Source: Gemmatimonadota bacterium | GTDB lineage: Bacteria; Latescibacterota; UBA2968 | Reading direction: 5' to 3' | Length of the DNA: 59,846 nt | Assembly (NCBI GenBank): GCA_009838845.1 | Contig: VXRD01000149.1 | Span: forward strand, 1-59,846 | Part shown: in pieces, positions 43,577 through 51,332 of the stretch | How positions within the stretch are numbered: the first letter of the stretch is position 1 | Layout of the letters: each line of letters starts with the position of its first letter | Notes under the pieces: model-generated | Seen by the model: the letters and a program-made list of their open reading frames with translations, nothing else | Databases searched by the model: none | Told to the model about the DNA's origin: nothing | Translations under genes and position numbers: made by a program

Positions 43577-43637
43577 AACCATGCGTCTGGCGAGTTCAGA
43601 TCCGATGCCTTTCCCTTGCCATTCTGGCAGCACCTCG
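43577..43637 (-). pseudogene. Relic of a GNAT gene
   Basis: About 61 bp match 18955-19020 of the GNAT gene at 18823, the motif A region: CATGCGTCTG, GATCCGATGCCTTTCCCTTG and CCATTC-GGCAGCA. The rest of that gene is missing. It lies just before the end of the M14 gene and has no open frame. Confidence 0.75.
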
Positions 43638-43668
43638 ATGGGGCCAACTCGCCAACGCGATCGCACCA

Positions 43669-44796
43669 TCACACCATCGTCTCCAAATACACCTTCAACG
43701 CTGTAGCCAGATCGCGTCCAAATGCACGCGCCAGTTCTGGACTCGTATCCAGATCGCCCACATTGGCATAGGGAAACTCAATTGCCGTTGCCAATTGAAC
43801 ACCCGGCAATTCACCCGCCCATCGACCAAAGCTCTTGCCAGCTGCATAATTCTCTGCCGTATTCCACTCCACGCCAAAGGGCAAATTATCCGCTGCACAA
43901 AAGGGCAAGCCTCCTGTTCGTTCCGCTTCCAAAATATGCGAAAACCGTATCTGTTCCTGCCAGGGGGCTTCTGACTCAGATCCCACCAGATAAATCGTCT
44001 CATTGCGATTACTACGAATCCACGGACAGTGCAGATCAATCGCTACCTTCAGTTTGCCCGCGCTCCAATCCGGCACCCTTTCTCGCATCACAGCCGTTTC
44101 AATATGCACACTCTCCCCGACATAATCCCGGTTGTGATCCCTCGGCTTCCGATTCTTCCCCTGATCGCCATCCTCCACACCGTCTTTATCCACAAACGGA
44201 ATCACCAGGCATTCAACTCGTCCCTGAAACCAACGCCCTAAATCATCCTCACCAAGTATCGCCGCCATTATGCCTTCCAGCACGTAAGACTGCATCATCT
44301 CACAGCAGTGGTGTCGCGCCGCAATCAACACGCGCAGATCCGCCCCACCGTCCAGCCGTCCCACATACAACATCTCAACATCACGTCCTTTGTGCGTCTC
44401 GCACAACGTCTCCGCCACCAGATAATCCGAATCCACATACGACGCCAAAAACCGGTCCAGATCGGCCTGCACATACGGCATCCCAAAACTGAACCGCACA
44501 TCATCCGCGTCATTCGCAAACGCATACACAAACGACTGCCCATCCACCGCATCATTACCCAACCAGCGCCACGTCACCCCACCGTCTTCACTCATCCCAG
44601 GACCACGCGTACCAATCACATTGCTACCGGTAAAGTGAAACCGCACGGTTCGGCCTGCTGCGCCACGCACCCGAAAATACCAGTAGAACCAGTCGCGATC
44701 CGTATCGCGCAGATCCTGTCGAACAAACACATCATCACCGTCAATTCGCTCGGTGATGATATTCCCACCCGGAAAATCACAATCTATCATAATCAT
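43669..44796 (-). CDS. M14-family zinc carboxypeptidase-like protein
   Basis: The 375-residue protein has the metal motif H-x-x-E as AARHHCCEMM, the substrate Arg in NRDY, and the third ligand His in AIDLHCPW, with Glu-like YANVGDL further on. An N-terminal beta-sandwich with GPGMSEDGGVTWRW precedes the catalytic domain (about residues 1-130), as in cytosolic carboxypeptidase relatives. It may trim peptides or D-amino-acid conjugates. The start at 44796 overlaps the stop of an 11-codon mini-ORF, suggesting coupled translation; an in-frame Met follows at 44790. Confidence 0.8.
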   Translation of the reverse strand: MIMIDCDFPGGNIITERIDGDDVFVRQDLRDTDRDWFYWYFRVRGAAGRTVRFHFTGSNVIGTRGPGMSEDGGVTWRWLGNDAVDGQSFVYAFANDADDVRFSFGMPYVQADLDRFLASYVDSDYLVAETLCETHKGRDVEMLYVGRLDGGADLRVLIAARHHCCEMMQSYVLEGIMAAILGEDDLGRWFQGRVECLVIPFVDKDGVEDGDQGKNRKPRDHNRDYVGESVHIETAVMRERVPDWSAGKLKVAIDLHCPWIRSNRNETIYLVGSESEAPWQEQIRFSHILEAERTGGLPFCAADNLPFGVEWNTAENYAAGKSFGRWAGELPGVQLATAIEFPYANVGDLDTSPELARAFGRDLATALKVYLETMV

Positions 44797-44851
44797 TGAA
44801 CACGCTTCTTTATGATGTCGATTTGCATTTACTCCTCCACTATCCATTGGA
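44788..44851 (-). repeat. Duplicated upstream region of the M14 gene, copy A
   Basis: Sixty-four bases are the same, with one mismatch, as 55956-56019. It holds GGAGGAG followed by an 11-codon ORF overlapping the gene start. Here it precedes the M14 gene; in the other copy it lies upstream of an unrelated zinc-ribbon gene. Confidence 0.85.
44793..44828 (-). CDS. 11-residue upstream ORF with strong ribosome-binding site
   Basis: On the minus strand GGAGGAGTAA is followed by an ATG and 10 more codons (MQIDIIKKRVQ), and the TGA overlaps the ATG of the M14 gene (AATGA). The in-frame longer reading of the M14 gene would use weaker signals. It is kept in the second copy at 55961-55996 with one residue changed. 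A coupling leader is the likely role; a chance frame cannot be excluded. Confidence 0.4.
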   Translation of the reverse strand: MQIDIIKKRVQ

Positions 44852-44859
44852 GCGGTAAT

Positions 44860-45375
44860 CTAGATAGACAATGGGCGACGGAGCCGGATTTGGCGTCCGT
44901 TGTCTCGAACACCGCCATCACGTTTCCACCCCATCGCCTCGTAGAAGGCGATCCCGCGTTCATAACCCTTAATAGTCCAAACTATCGCTTCATTATAACC
45001 GTCGGCAACGAGATGACGAAACGCGAGCGAGGCCAACGCCTTGCCGATGCCGATGCGCCAATACGAGGGGTCAATGGCGATGGTATCGAGTTCCCCTAAT
45101 GTGGCGTCAACGGGATCGCGGCTGGGACCGATGCCGACAAAACCGACAACCTTACCCGTATGCTCTGCGACCCACCACCGGTGCGGGGCAGACTTCGCAA
45201 GATCGCCGCGCCAACGCTCAACAAGTTCTGATGTGACGATGCGATTGGACTGCTCGATGAGTTCGCCGAATCCTGCATTCCACGAATCGATATATATACG
45301 TGTGACGACTTCGGCGTCCACCGCAGTGGCTGATCGGATCGTTGGCCAAGGTTTTCGTGGATGTGCGTATTCCAA
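44860..45375 (-). CDS. GNAT-family N-acetyltransferase
   Basis: The 171-residue protein has motif A DPSYWRIGIGKALASLA, motif B ERGIAFYEAMGW and the strand VVGFVGIG. It starts with TTG at 45375, 12 bp after the end of a truncated kinase gene. The acceptor is unknown. Confidence 0.8.
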   Translation of the reverse strand: MEYAHPRKPWPTIRSATAVDAEVVTRIYIDSWNAGFGELIEQSNRIVTSELVERWRGDLAKSAPHRWWVAEHTGKVVGFVGIGPSRDPVDATLGELDTIAIDPSYWRIGIGKALASLAFRHLVADGYNEAIVWTIKGYERGIAFYEAMGWKRDGGVRDNGRQIRLRRPLSI

Positions 45376-45386
45376 CTCGCCTATTC

Positions 45387-45692
45387 CTATACGGACTTGT
45401 AGAGGCTACCATCCGTGGTTGGACGGATGTCAGGACACGGCGCGCCGCGATCGGCAAGGTGTCGAACAAACTCCACAATGGTTTTGGGATGGGTCGAGCC
45501 GTCCCATCCCGGATTCACGCGGAACACAACGCGTCCGTCCCGCATACTATCACAAAAGAAGACGCACCGCGAATTCGCCCTGCGGACGCTGGTTACTTCC
45601 AGATCCCAGAATCGCTTGCAGAGATCCATAATTTCTGGCTGATCAGGCAGTGGGCCCGTTTCGTCTCTATATCTGGGATAGCGTGGTTCCAT
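45387..45692 (-). pseudogene. N-terminal fragment of an APH-type kinase gene
   Basis: The 101 residues have the N-lobe order also seen in the kinases at 41567/53115: FRVNPGWDG, then TIVEFVRHLADRGAP and TTDGSL. The catalytic loop and the C-lobe are missing: the frame stops before the GNAT gene. It seems a kinase gene cut short. Confidence 0.65.
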
Positions 45693-45732
45693 TGGTTTTC
45701 TCGGCCCAGGACTGGCCGTAGCGGCGCGAAGA

Positions 45733-46023
45733 TTATAGGTGGTACATGAGTTCCCAGTTGCACGATTCGCATCTCAGAATCGTATCCTTCATACCGTCGT
45801 GGTCTATCTGGCGATCACATAATGGACATCTTGCTCGTCCAGCACTGGCTTCTCGTGCTTTGAAAATGCTTTCGATACGAGCGAAGAGTCCAATCCCCAC
45901 GTCTTCAATAAGCTCTTCGTCTACTATGCCCTGTGCATCAGTTGCATAAAGGCGGGCTATTTTTTCTCTTGGAACTCGACTTGCCCAAGTTGGCCTGTCG
46001 TGTCTTGGTTTCGGGTTGCTCAT
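45733..46023 (-). pseudogene. Truncated copy of a zinc-ribbon protein
   Basis: The 96 residues align from end to end with the first 105 of the 244-residue protein at 55199: KIARLYATDAQGI, then CPLCDRQIDHDG and LRCESCNWEL with two CxxC knuckles. The remaining C-terminal 140 residues are absent here, and a stop follows at once. It may still make a small zinc protein, so I call it truncated rather than dead. Confidence 0.65.
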
Positions 46024-46058
46024 GTATTCCTTAGAGATTTTTCAGGAGCATGTTTTTT

Positions 46059-48545
46059 TTATTCATTCCGCAAGGCATCTACAGGATTTGATCGAGCTGC
46101 CTTCATTGTCTGGAAACTCACTGTGATCATGGCAATAAGGAAAGCCAAGATACCACTTAACATAAAGAACTCAAATCCAAGATCTACCCGATACGCATAA
46201 TTCTGAAGCCACTGCCACAGGGCATAGTAGCCAATCGGCCAAGCCAAGAGATTTGCAAGTGCGACCAACTTTGCAAAATCACTGGATAGCAACATAACAA
46301 TATTGGATACAGACGCTCCCAATACCTTGCGAATGCCGATTTCTTTTGTACGGTATTGCGCACTCAATGTGGCCAACCCAAGTAACCCCAAGCAGGCAAT
46401 CAAAATACCAAGGGTTGAAAAGAAACCAAAAATATAGCTCAGTTTTCTTTCATTTTTATAGATTCGATCCAAATTCTCATCAAGAAAAGAAAATGTGAAT
46501 GGACGATTGGGTATATACCTTTCCCAGACTTTTTGTACAAATGCCAGTGTTTGAGATAAATCTTCAGATTTGACCTCTAGGTATAGTAGCCTTGCCTCAT
46601 GAAATTCTGCAACCAATACGAGTCGTCCGATTTTTTCGTCAAGAGGTTTGTAATGAAAATCTTTGACAACACCGACGACTGTGCCGGAGCGTAGTCCATC
46701 TGGGTAGAACGTGCCTCCAACCTTCCAAGCAAATCGTTTCCCTATTGGATTTGTCCAACCCAATTGCTCGACCGCTGTTTCATTCAAGATAAACTGCTCG
46801 TCTAATTTTTCCCTCAGTCTTTGCGGGTTTGTTGTTTCGGCATATGATCGCGTGAAATTCCGGCCTGATACGCATTTAATGCCATAGAAATCTAGAAAAT
46901 CCTCATCCACGATTATCACATCCATACTGTACGTGGATTTTCCTTCGGGATGGAATGTCTCTACTGTTGCTCCTTCTCCAACAAGGCCACGGGTGGTTGT
47001 TGCTCTGAGAATATTGGGATGCGTCGTGAATGCCTGCTTGATGGCGTTGTATTGGCTCTTGAAAAGCGTGGGATTGATCATTTGGTTGCTATTCGCTGCC
47101 TCAAAAATTGGAACTTCAATAATCTGCTCGCGGTCGAATCCCAGATTCTTATTTCGAAGAAATTTCTGTTGACTGTAAACACCCGAAGTGACAACCATCA
47201 ATAAAATGGCAAGAGCAAATTGTCCTACAACCAAACTCTTGCGAAGCCGAGTAGAGACGTTTGTAGCGGATTTACCTCTCAACATTGAAACAGGGCGAAA
47301 TGTCGATAAGACAAATGCCGGATAACTCCCTGCCAGAATACCGACGATGAATATAAGACCGAAAAGGCTGAGCAATAACTGGGTTGTGTTGACATTGAGT
47401 GTAATAGCGCAATCAAAAAACGAATTGAAAGTTGGCAATGCCAATTCTACCAACACCAAAGCCAAGATAAGCGCCATACAAGCAAAAAATATAGATTCGC
47501 CCAAAAATTGTGTGATGAGCTGCAATCGGTTTGCACCGACAACCTTACGAAGCCCGACCTCTCGCCTCCGCCCAATTGCACGAGCAGTTGTTAGGTTTAT
47601 AAAATTCACACAGGCAATTACTAAAATAAAAATAGCAAGCAAAGAAAACAAATACACATTTTGAATGTCACCATGAGGTTTACTGGTCTCTGGAGTACCA
47701 CGATTCTCAATTTTGATGCCATAATCATGATTGGAGTATAGATGGATGCGGTTTAGGGGCTGCAAATGATATTGAATGTTATTTGCAGCTGCTTCGCCCA
47801 GGTATTTCGGAATCAGATCTGAAAGTTTGCCTTCAAGTTGATTCGCATCATAACCTTCTTTAAGCAAAATATAGCTTTCTACAGGACGCCCCCCTCTCGG
47901 TTTCCAAGCCATCCATTTTTCTTGCCATCGCCCATTTTTAGTCGCCGATAAAATATCGAACCGAATGGCCGTCTGCGCAGGCATATTTTTTAAGACGCCT
48001 GTAACGTGATGCGCATAATCTTTGTCGTCTTCCTCGATCAGAATGGTTTTGCCAATCGGATTTTCAGTGCCAAACAGTTTGTGTGCAAGTCTGTGAGTGA
48101 TTAAAACGGAACCTGGTTCTGAGAGAACCGTTTCGGGATCGCCTTGAATCAGTGGAAAGTCAAAAACCTGTAGAACATTCTCGTCTGTAAGGCAAAAGGC
48201 TTGTTTGTATATTCTCTTATTGTCAGCAATTATTGTTCTTTGCCAGCGATGGATACGCAAAGCCTCAGAAATTTCAGGATATACATCCTGATTCAAGACT
48301 TCTACGAGACCTCCTAATGTGCGCTCACTAAAAGCTGCTTGGTCAACTGTTTTAGTCTCTCGAATCACCCTGTAAATTTGATCTCGATTCCTTTGGTTCT
48401 GATCAAAACCTAATTCATAGTCGATATAGAGGCCTATCAGGATACAACAAGCCAAACCAATGGCTAATCCGATAATGTTCAGAGCTGAGTAGAAACGATG
48501 GTTTATCAGGTTTCTCAGCATTATTTTGAGATAATTTTTCAGCAT
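46059..48545 (-). CDS. FtsX/MacB-type ABC transporter permease
   Basis: The 828-residue protein has an N-terminal membrane anchor (IIGLAIGLACCILIGLYI), a periplasmic MacB-PCD-like domain (about 50-240), then two sets of FtsX membrane segments, and the conserved E-V-G-L-R-K-V-V-G-A-N and RTKEIGIRKVLGAS loops, ending in SNPVDALR. Such large duplicated permeases pair with a MacB-like ATPase; none is near. A 122-residue fragment of a sister gene is at 21202. A role in export or membrane maintenance is inferred. Confidence 0.85.
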   Translation of the reverse strand: MLKNYLKIMLRNLINHRFYSALNIIGLAIGLACCILIGLYIDYELGFDQNQRNRDQIYRVIRETKTVDQAAFSERTLGGLVEVLNQDVYPEISEALRIHRWQRTIIADNKRIYKQAFCLTDENVLQVFDFPLIQGDPETVLSEPGSVLITHRLAHKLFGTENPIGKTILIEEDDKDYAHHVTGVLKNMPAQTAIRFDILSATKNGRWQEKWMAWKPRGGRPVESYILLKEGYDANQLEGKLSDLIPKYLGEAAANNIQYHLQPLNRIHLYSNHDYGIKIENRGTPETSKPHGDIQNVYLFSLLAIFILVIACVNFINLTTARAIGRRREVGLRKVVGANRLQLITQFLGESIFFACMALILALVLVELALPTFNSFFDCAITLNVNTTQLLLSLFGLIFIVGILAGSYPAFVLSTFRPVSMLRGKSATNVSTRLRKSLVVGQFALAILLMVVTSGVYSQQKFLRNKNLGFDREQIIEVPIFEAANSNQMINPTLFKSQYNAIKQAFTTHPNILRATTTRGLVGEGATVETFHPEGKSTYSMDVIIVDEDFLDFYGIKCVSGRNFTRSYAETTNPQRLREKLDEQFILNETAVEQLGWTNPIGKRFAWKVGGTFYPDGLRSGTVVGVVKDFHYKPLDEKIGRLVLVAEFHEARLLYLEVKSEDLSQTLAFVQKVWERYIPNRPFTFSFLDENLDRIYKNERKLSYIFGFFSTLGILIACLGLLGLATLSAQYRTKEIGIRKVLGASVSNIVMLLSSDFAKLVALANLLAWPIGYYALWQWLQNYAYRVDLGFEFFMLSGILAFLIAMITVSFQTMKAARSNPVDALRNE

Positions 48546-48621
48546 GTGTCTGCCCCAAAGAAGTGATTTCGGTTATTGGCAATTTCAGTTCTCATGAAAT
48601 CAACATAATGGATGCACTCTG

Positions 48622-48666
48622 GGGATTATTAACGAACTGTTACGGTAATTCATACCAAATCTATGT
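48622..48666. repeat. Short dispersed element, copy 1
   Basis: The sequence GGGATTATTAACGAACTG then GGTAATTCATACCAA matches 51161-51202 with a few changes and one 3-base gap. It lies between the permease and the kinase genes. Part of it (TTAACGAA) recurs at 9271. Confidence 0.65.
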
Positions 48667-48777
48667 ATCTCCGACCTTGCGGGAACTCTTCTCTTCAGAG
48701 GTTGTATCCCGAACATGTTCGCAGATGCTTCCTCTGGAGGCATCATTTCTATTCAGAACCCGCCTCCTTTCCCTCCA

Positions 48778-49668
48778 TCAACGCACCTGCCCCATAGGCC
48801 ATTCCGAGGTCGGCCTACCTTGCCACGTTGATCGCCTGAAGAATCGTCCGCCTGGGGGGTGGCTAAACCAGCTACTAATTGCGATTCCCCAAAAGTGCTC
48901 AAAGGATCTGTCTTTTAGATTTGCGTCACAGTATGCGTAGTGCGACAAGACCTCGTCGAGGAATGACTCTCCGTATATCCAGAACCCATAGAAATCCTTA
49001 GCGGGATCCGTGATTTCGATGTCCCCCCAGTCTATGATCCCAGTAAGTCTTCCGGTCGAGGGATCATGATAGATGTGTTTGTACCAGAGGTCGTTGTGAG
49101 CCAGCACAGGCTCGTATGAATGATTGATGCTTTCACTTCTTTCGATCCATGCTTCGAAAACATTGCGGACCTCACATTGAAGCTCGTCTGCCCGTTCAGC
49201 GAATAACTCCTTCCACATCCTGCGACGCCTAACCGATGCGTTACCCTCTTCTACGCCGAGGCTCCGTGCCTTCGTGATCGGGTAGCTGTGGAGTTCGCTG
49301 ATGAAAACACCCAGCCTCTGAGCGGCCTCGCTGCGGTTCGCCTTGGAAAGTCTCCAAAACCGCCACGGCGAAAGTCGAGTCCCCGGAATTGTGTGGTATC
49401 CCGCAAAATCTGACGCCTTCGGCACGAATGCATAGTCGGGAACGGGTATTGCCTTCAGGTTGCTTCTAAGGGCATCCAGGACGGTCCGCTCCCTCGTCAG
49501 ATTTGTTTCCTCATCGTTCTCGAACCGGAAAGCGATGCCATTGTCCAACAGAATCATTACATGATCGGGATCGGCAATGGTCTGAACTCTTCGGTAATTT
49601 GCCCACATGAGATCTGGAAAGGCGTCTCTGATTCTCTCCAGGTAGTAGCTGGAAGCCAATGGGGGCAT
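48778..49668 (-). CDS. APH-family phosphotransferase with H-x-D-x4-H motif (cassette gene)
   Basis: From the Met at 49668 the protein has 296 residues, with AHNDLWYKHIY as the loop (His in place of Asn), GIIDWGDIEITDPAKDFYGFW, and DRSFEHFWGIAI near the end. It is a close relative of the kinases at 57304 and, less so, 14026. A longer frame to 49770 would translate an attC-like site, so the true start is likely inside. It starts about 37 bp after the GTTAGCG end of attC-like site 4. The substrate is unknown. Confidence 0.8.
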   Translation of the reverse strand: MPPLASSYYLERIRDAFPDLMWANYRRVQTIADPDHVMILLDNGIAFRFENDEETNLTRERTVLDALRSNLKAIPVPDYAFVPKASDFAGYHTIPGTRLSPWRFWRLSKANRSEAAQRLGVFISELHSYPITKARSLGVEEGNASVRRRRMWKELFAERADELQCEVRNVFEAWIERSESINHSYEPVLAHNDLWYKHIYHDPSTGRLTGIIDWGDIEITDPAKDFYGFWIYGESFLDEVLSHYAYCDANLKDRSFEHFWGIAISSWFSHPPGGRFFRRSTWQGRPTSEWPMGQVR

Positions 49669-49704
49669 GGGGACCTGCCAAAGAGGATTAATTGTCGCGA
49701 TTTC

Positions 49705-49759
49705 CGCTAACTGTTGGGTGAAGCCCGAATGGCCGAAGCCGTGTACAGTCGTGTTATGC
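49705..49759 (-). other. attC-like recombination site 4
   Basis: Minus-strand ends are GCATAAC (inverse core) and GTTAGCG, which fits GTTRRRY except for its last base. Shorter than the others (55 bp), it keeps an inner GGGTGAAGCCC hairpin and GGCCGAAGCC. The AGCCGTGTACAGTCGTGTTATGC part resembles the right half of site 6. It lies 80 bp past the stop of the GNAT gene and before the kinase gene. Confidence 0.55.
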
Positions 49760-49838
49760 GGTGTGCTCACTTCATTACGGCGGGAGAAGCTCTGTGGAAA
49801 GGTTCCGCAAGCCTGGAGTTAGTGACCGTGCTCCCTCC

Positions 49839-50315
49839 CTACTCACGCTCCACGAAATACTTCTTAAATCCACGACTCGTCCCATCTTGCATTCCAAGGC
49901 TTCTATAGAATTCCACCTGATCTTTGTTGGGACCGCTGAGTAACTGTAGCTTGTAGCAGCCCTTCTCTTGGGCAAGGTTAATCGCAAATGTCATCAGTTT
50001 TTTCCCAAATCCTTTGCCTCTTTGTTCGCGTGCAACAACGACATTCTCGATGATAGCCCAAGGGCGCCCTTCGTAAGTAAAATTTGGAACGATAGCCATT
50101 ATGAGGCTGGCGACTATGCCCTTGTCCGATTCGCCCACAACGATGAATATATTGCCGTAGTCAGACATCTCATCGAAGATCCGGATTGACTCTTCGAGTC
50201 CGAGAGTCTTAGCCGAAAGACTATGGGGACGGCTCGTGATCTGAGGAAAGAGATTTAGCAGAGATTCGACGTCTAATCTGGTCGCAACTCGGCAAGAAAT
50301 GTCTGAATGATTCAT
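49839..50315 (-). CDS. GNAT-family N-acetyltransferase (cassette gene)
   Basis: Starting at 50315 after AAAGG gives 158 residues with motif A VVAREQRGKGFGKKLM, motif B KDQVEFYRSLGM and a Gly-rich strand VVGESDKGIVASL. The longer frame to 50357 is unlikely, since it would begin at a core-like site (GTTAGCA). Followed by site 4, it has gene-plus-attC order. Confidence 0.85.
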   Translation of the reverse strand: MNHSDISCRVATRLDVESLLNLFPQITSRPHSLSAKTLGLEESIRIFDEMSDYGNIFIVVGESDKGIVASLIMAIVPNFTYEGRPWAIIENVVVAREQRGKGFGKKLMTFAINLAQEKGCYKLQLLSGPNKDQVEFYRSLGMQDGTSRGFKKYFVERE

Positions 50316-50329
50316 CCGGTGACCTTTCT

Positions 50330-50350
50330 CGACTACGGACGTGTTAGCAG
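50330..50350 (-). other. Half attC-like site (core only)
   Basis: TGCTAAC on the minus strand follows the stop of the map gene by a few bases and is joined to CGTCCGTAGTCG. CTACGGACGTGTTAGC resembles the core ends of the sites at 5124 and 56642. A second core and arms are missing, so the site looks truncated. Confidence 0.4.
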
Positions 50351-50362
50351 AAGTCAAGCCGC

Positions 50363-51106
50363 TCAGGCCGCAGTCAGCAAAATAGGCTGGCCATCGGTAA
50401 TAACGACGGTATGCTCAAAATGAGCCGAAAGAGATCCGTTTGAGGTTTTCACTGTCCAGCCGTCGCAATCTTCAACGGCTTGGGTTGGATGCTCGGCAAT
50501 CATAGGCTCAATGGTGATCACAAGACCATTCGTAAGCGGCTTAGAATCGAACGGATTGTAGGTGTTTGCAACGATGGGATCCTCATGGATAACTCGACCT
50601 ACCCCGTGCCCCGCAAGCTCATTGACAACCCAGAATCCTTGTCTCTTTACCTCGTGCTCTACGGCATGACCGATGCAATTGATCGGTTTGTTTGCACGAG
50701 CTACGGCCACCGCCTTTTCAAATGCCGTACGGACACATCGACACAATCTAGCGGCTTTCGCGGAATATGGAGGAATCGGGATGGTGATTGCTGCATCTGC
50801 AATGTAGCCGTTCAGTTCAGCGGTGACATCCAGGCTTACAATGTCACCCTGTTCCAGCACTCGGTCACTCGGAATACCGTGAATGATCTCATCATTGACA
50901 CTGATAAGATTGACGCCGGGAAAACCGTAAAACAGCCGAGGTGCGGAGGTTGCCCCGTATCGATTGAGCACCGACTCGCCAACGCGATCGACTTCCGCTG
51001 TGGTTACTCCCGCGCGAACAGCACCCGCCATTGCCTTTAATGTGGCGGCGACCACTTGCCCTGCCTGTGCAAGGCCTTCGAAATCCTCAGGACATTCTAT
51101 CGACAA
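50363..51106 (-). CDS. map: Methionine aminopeptidase type I (cassette gene)
   Basis: The 247-residue enzyme has all five metal ligands of MetAP: Asp in SLDVTAELNG, Asp in YIADAAI, His in GHGVGRVIHEDP, Glu in ITIEPM and Glu in HFEHTVV. It removes N-terminal Met from new proteins. Translation starts with TTG at 51106, seven bases after AAAGGAG. It is bounded by GTTAGCA at 50343 and TGCTAAC at 51151, so it seems to sit in a cassette, an unusual place for a housekeeping-type enzyme. It may be an extra copy. Confidence 0.9.
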   Translation of the reverse strand: MSIECPEDFEGLAQAGQVVAATLKAMAGAVRAGVTTAEVDRVGESVLNRYGATSAPRLFYGFPGVNLISVNDEIIHGIPSDRVLEQGDIVSLDVTAELNGYIADAAITIPIPPYSAKAARLCRCVRTAFEKAVAVARANKPINCIGHAVEHEVKRQGFWVVNELAGHGVGRVIHEDPIVANTYNPFDSKPLTNGLVITIEPMIAEHPTQAVEDCDGWTVKTSNGSLSAHFEHTVVITDGQPILLTAA

Positions 51107-51146
51107 TGAACAACTCCTTTTTGAAGGTGATAACTCTCAATCTTGA

Positions 51147-51202
51147 TTTCTGCTAACTACGGGATTAACGAACAGTTTCGGTAATACATACCAATTTATG
51201 TT
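51147..51202. repeat. Core-like end plus short dispersed element, copy 2
   Basis: The plus-strand sequence TTTCTGCTAACTACGGGATTA is close to TTTCCGCTAACTACGAGATTA at 58265-58286 before the kinase gene. It continues into GGGATTAACGAACAG and GGTAATACATACCAA, matching 48622-48666. It lies just upstream of the map gene. Confidence 0.6.
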
Positions 51203-51332
51203 CCATGTGAATCTTGTAGTCAGCAGCAGGAACTGTCAGCCATGGATTGATCATAGTTAGGTTCAAATTTGTTACTGCCGAAGATGTGAGCCCACTCACT
51301 AAGAAACATAAGCGACCTTCGGGCTCTTCCCT

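Noticed and set aside
43647-43663. 17-bp match to the map gene at 50974 (ACTCGCCAACGCGATCG)
   Set aside because: It is isolated, and a match of this length is not impossible by chance in 60 kb. No wider homology supports a map relic.
49669-49770. Longer N-terminus of the kinase at 48778
   Set aside because: This part translates an attC-like palindrome, and homologous kinases begin at the later Met.
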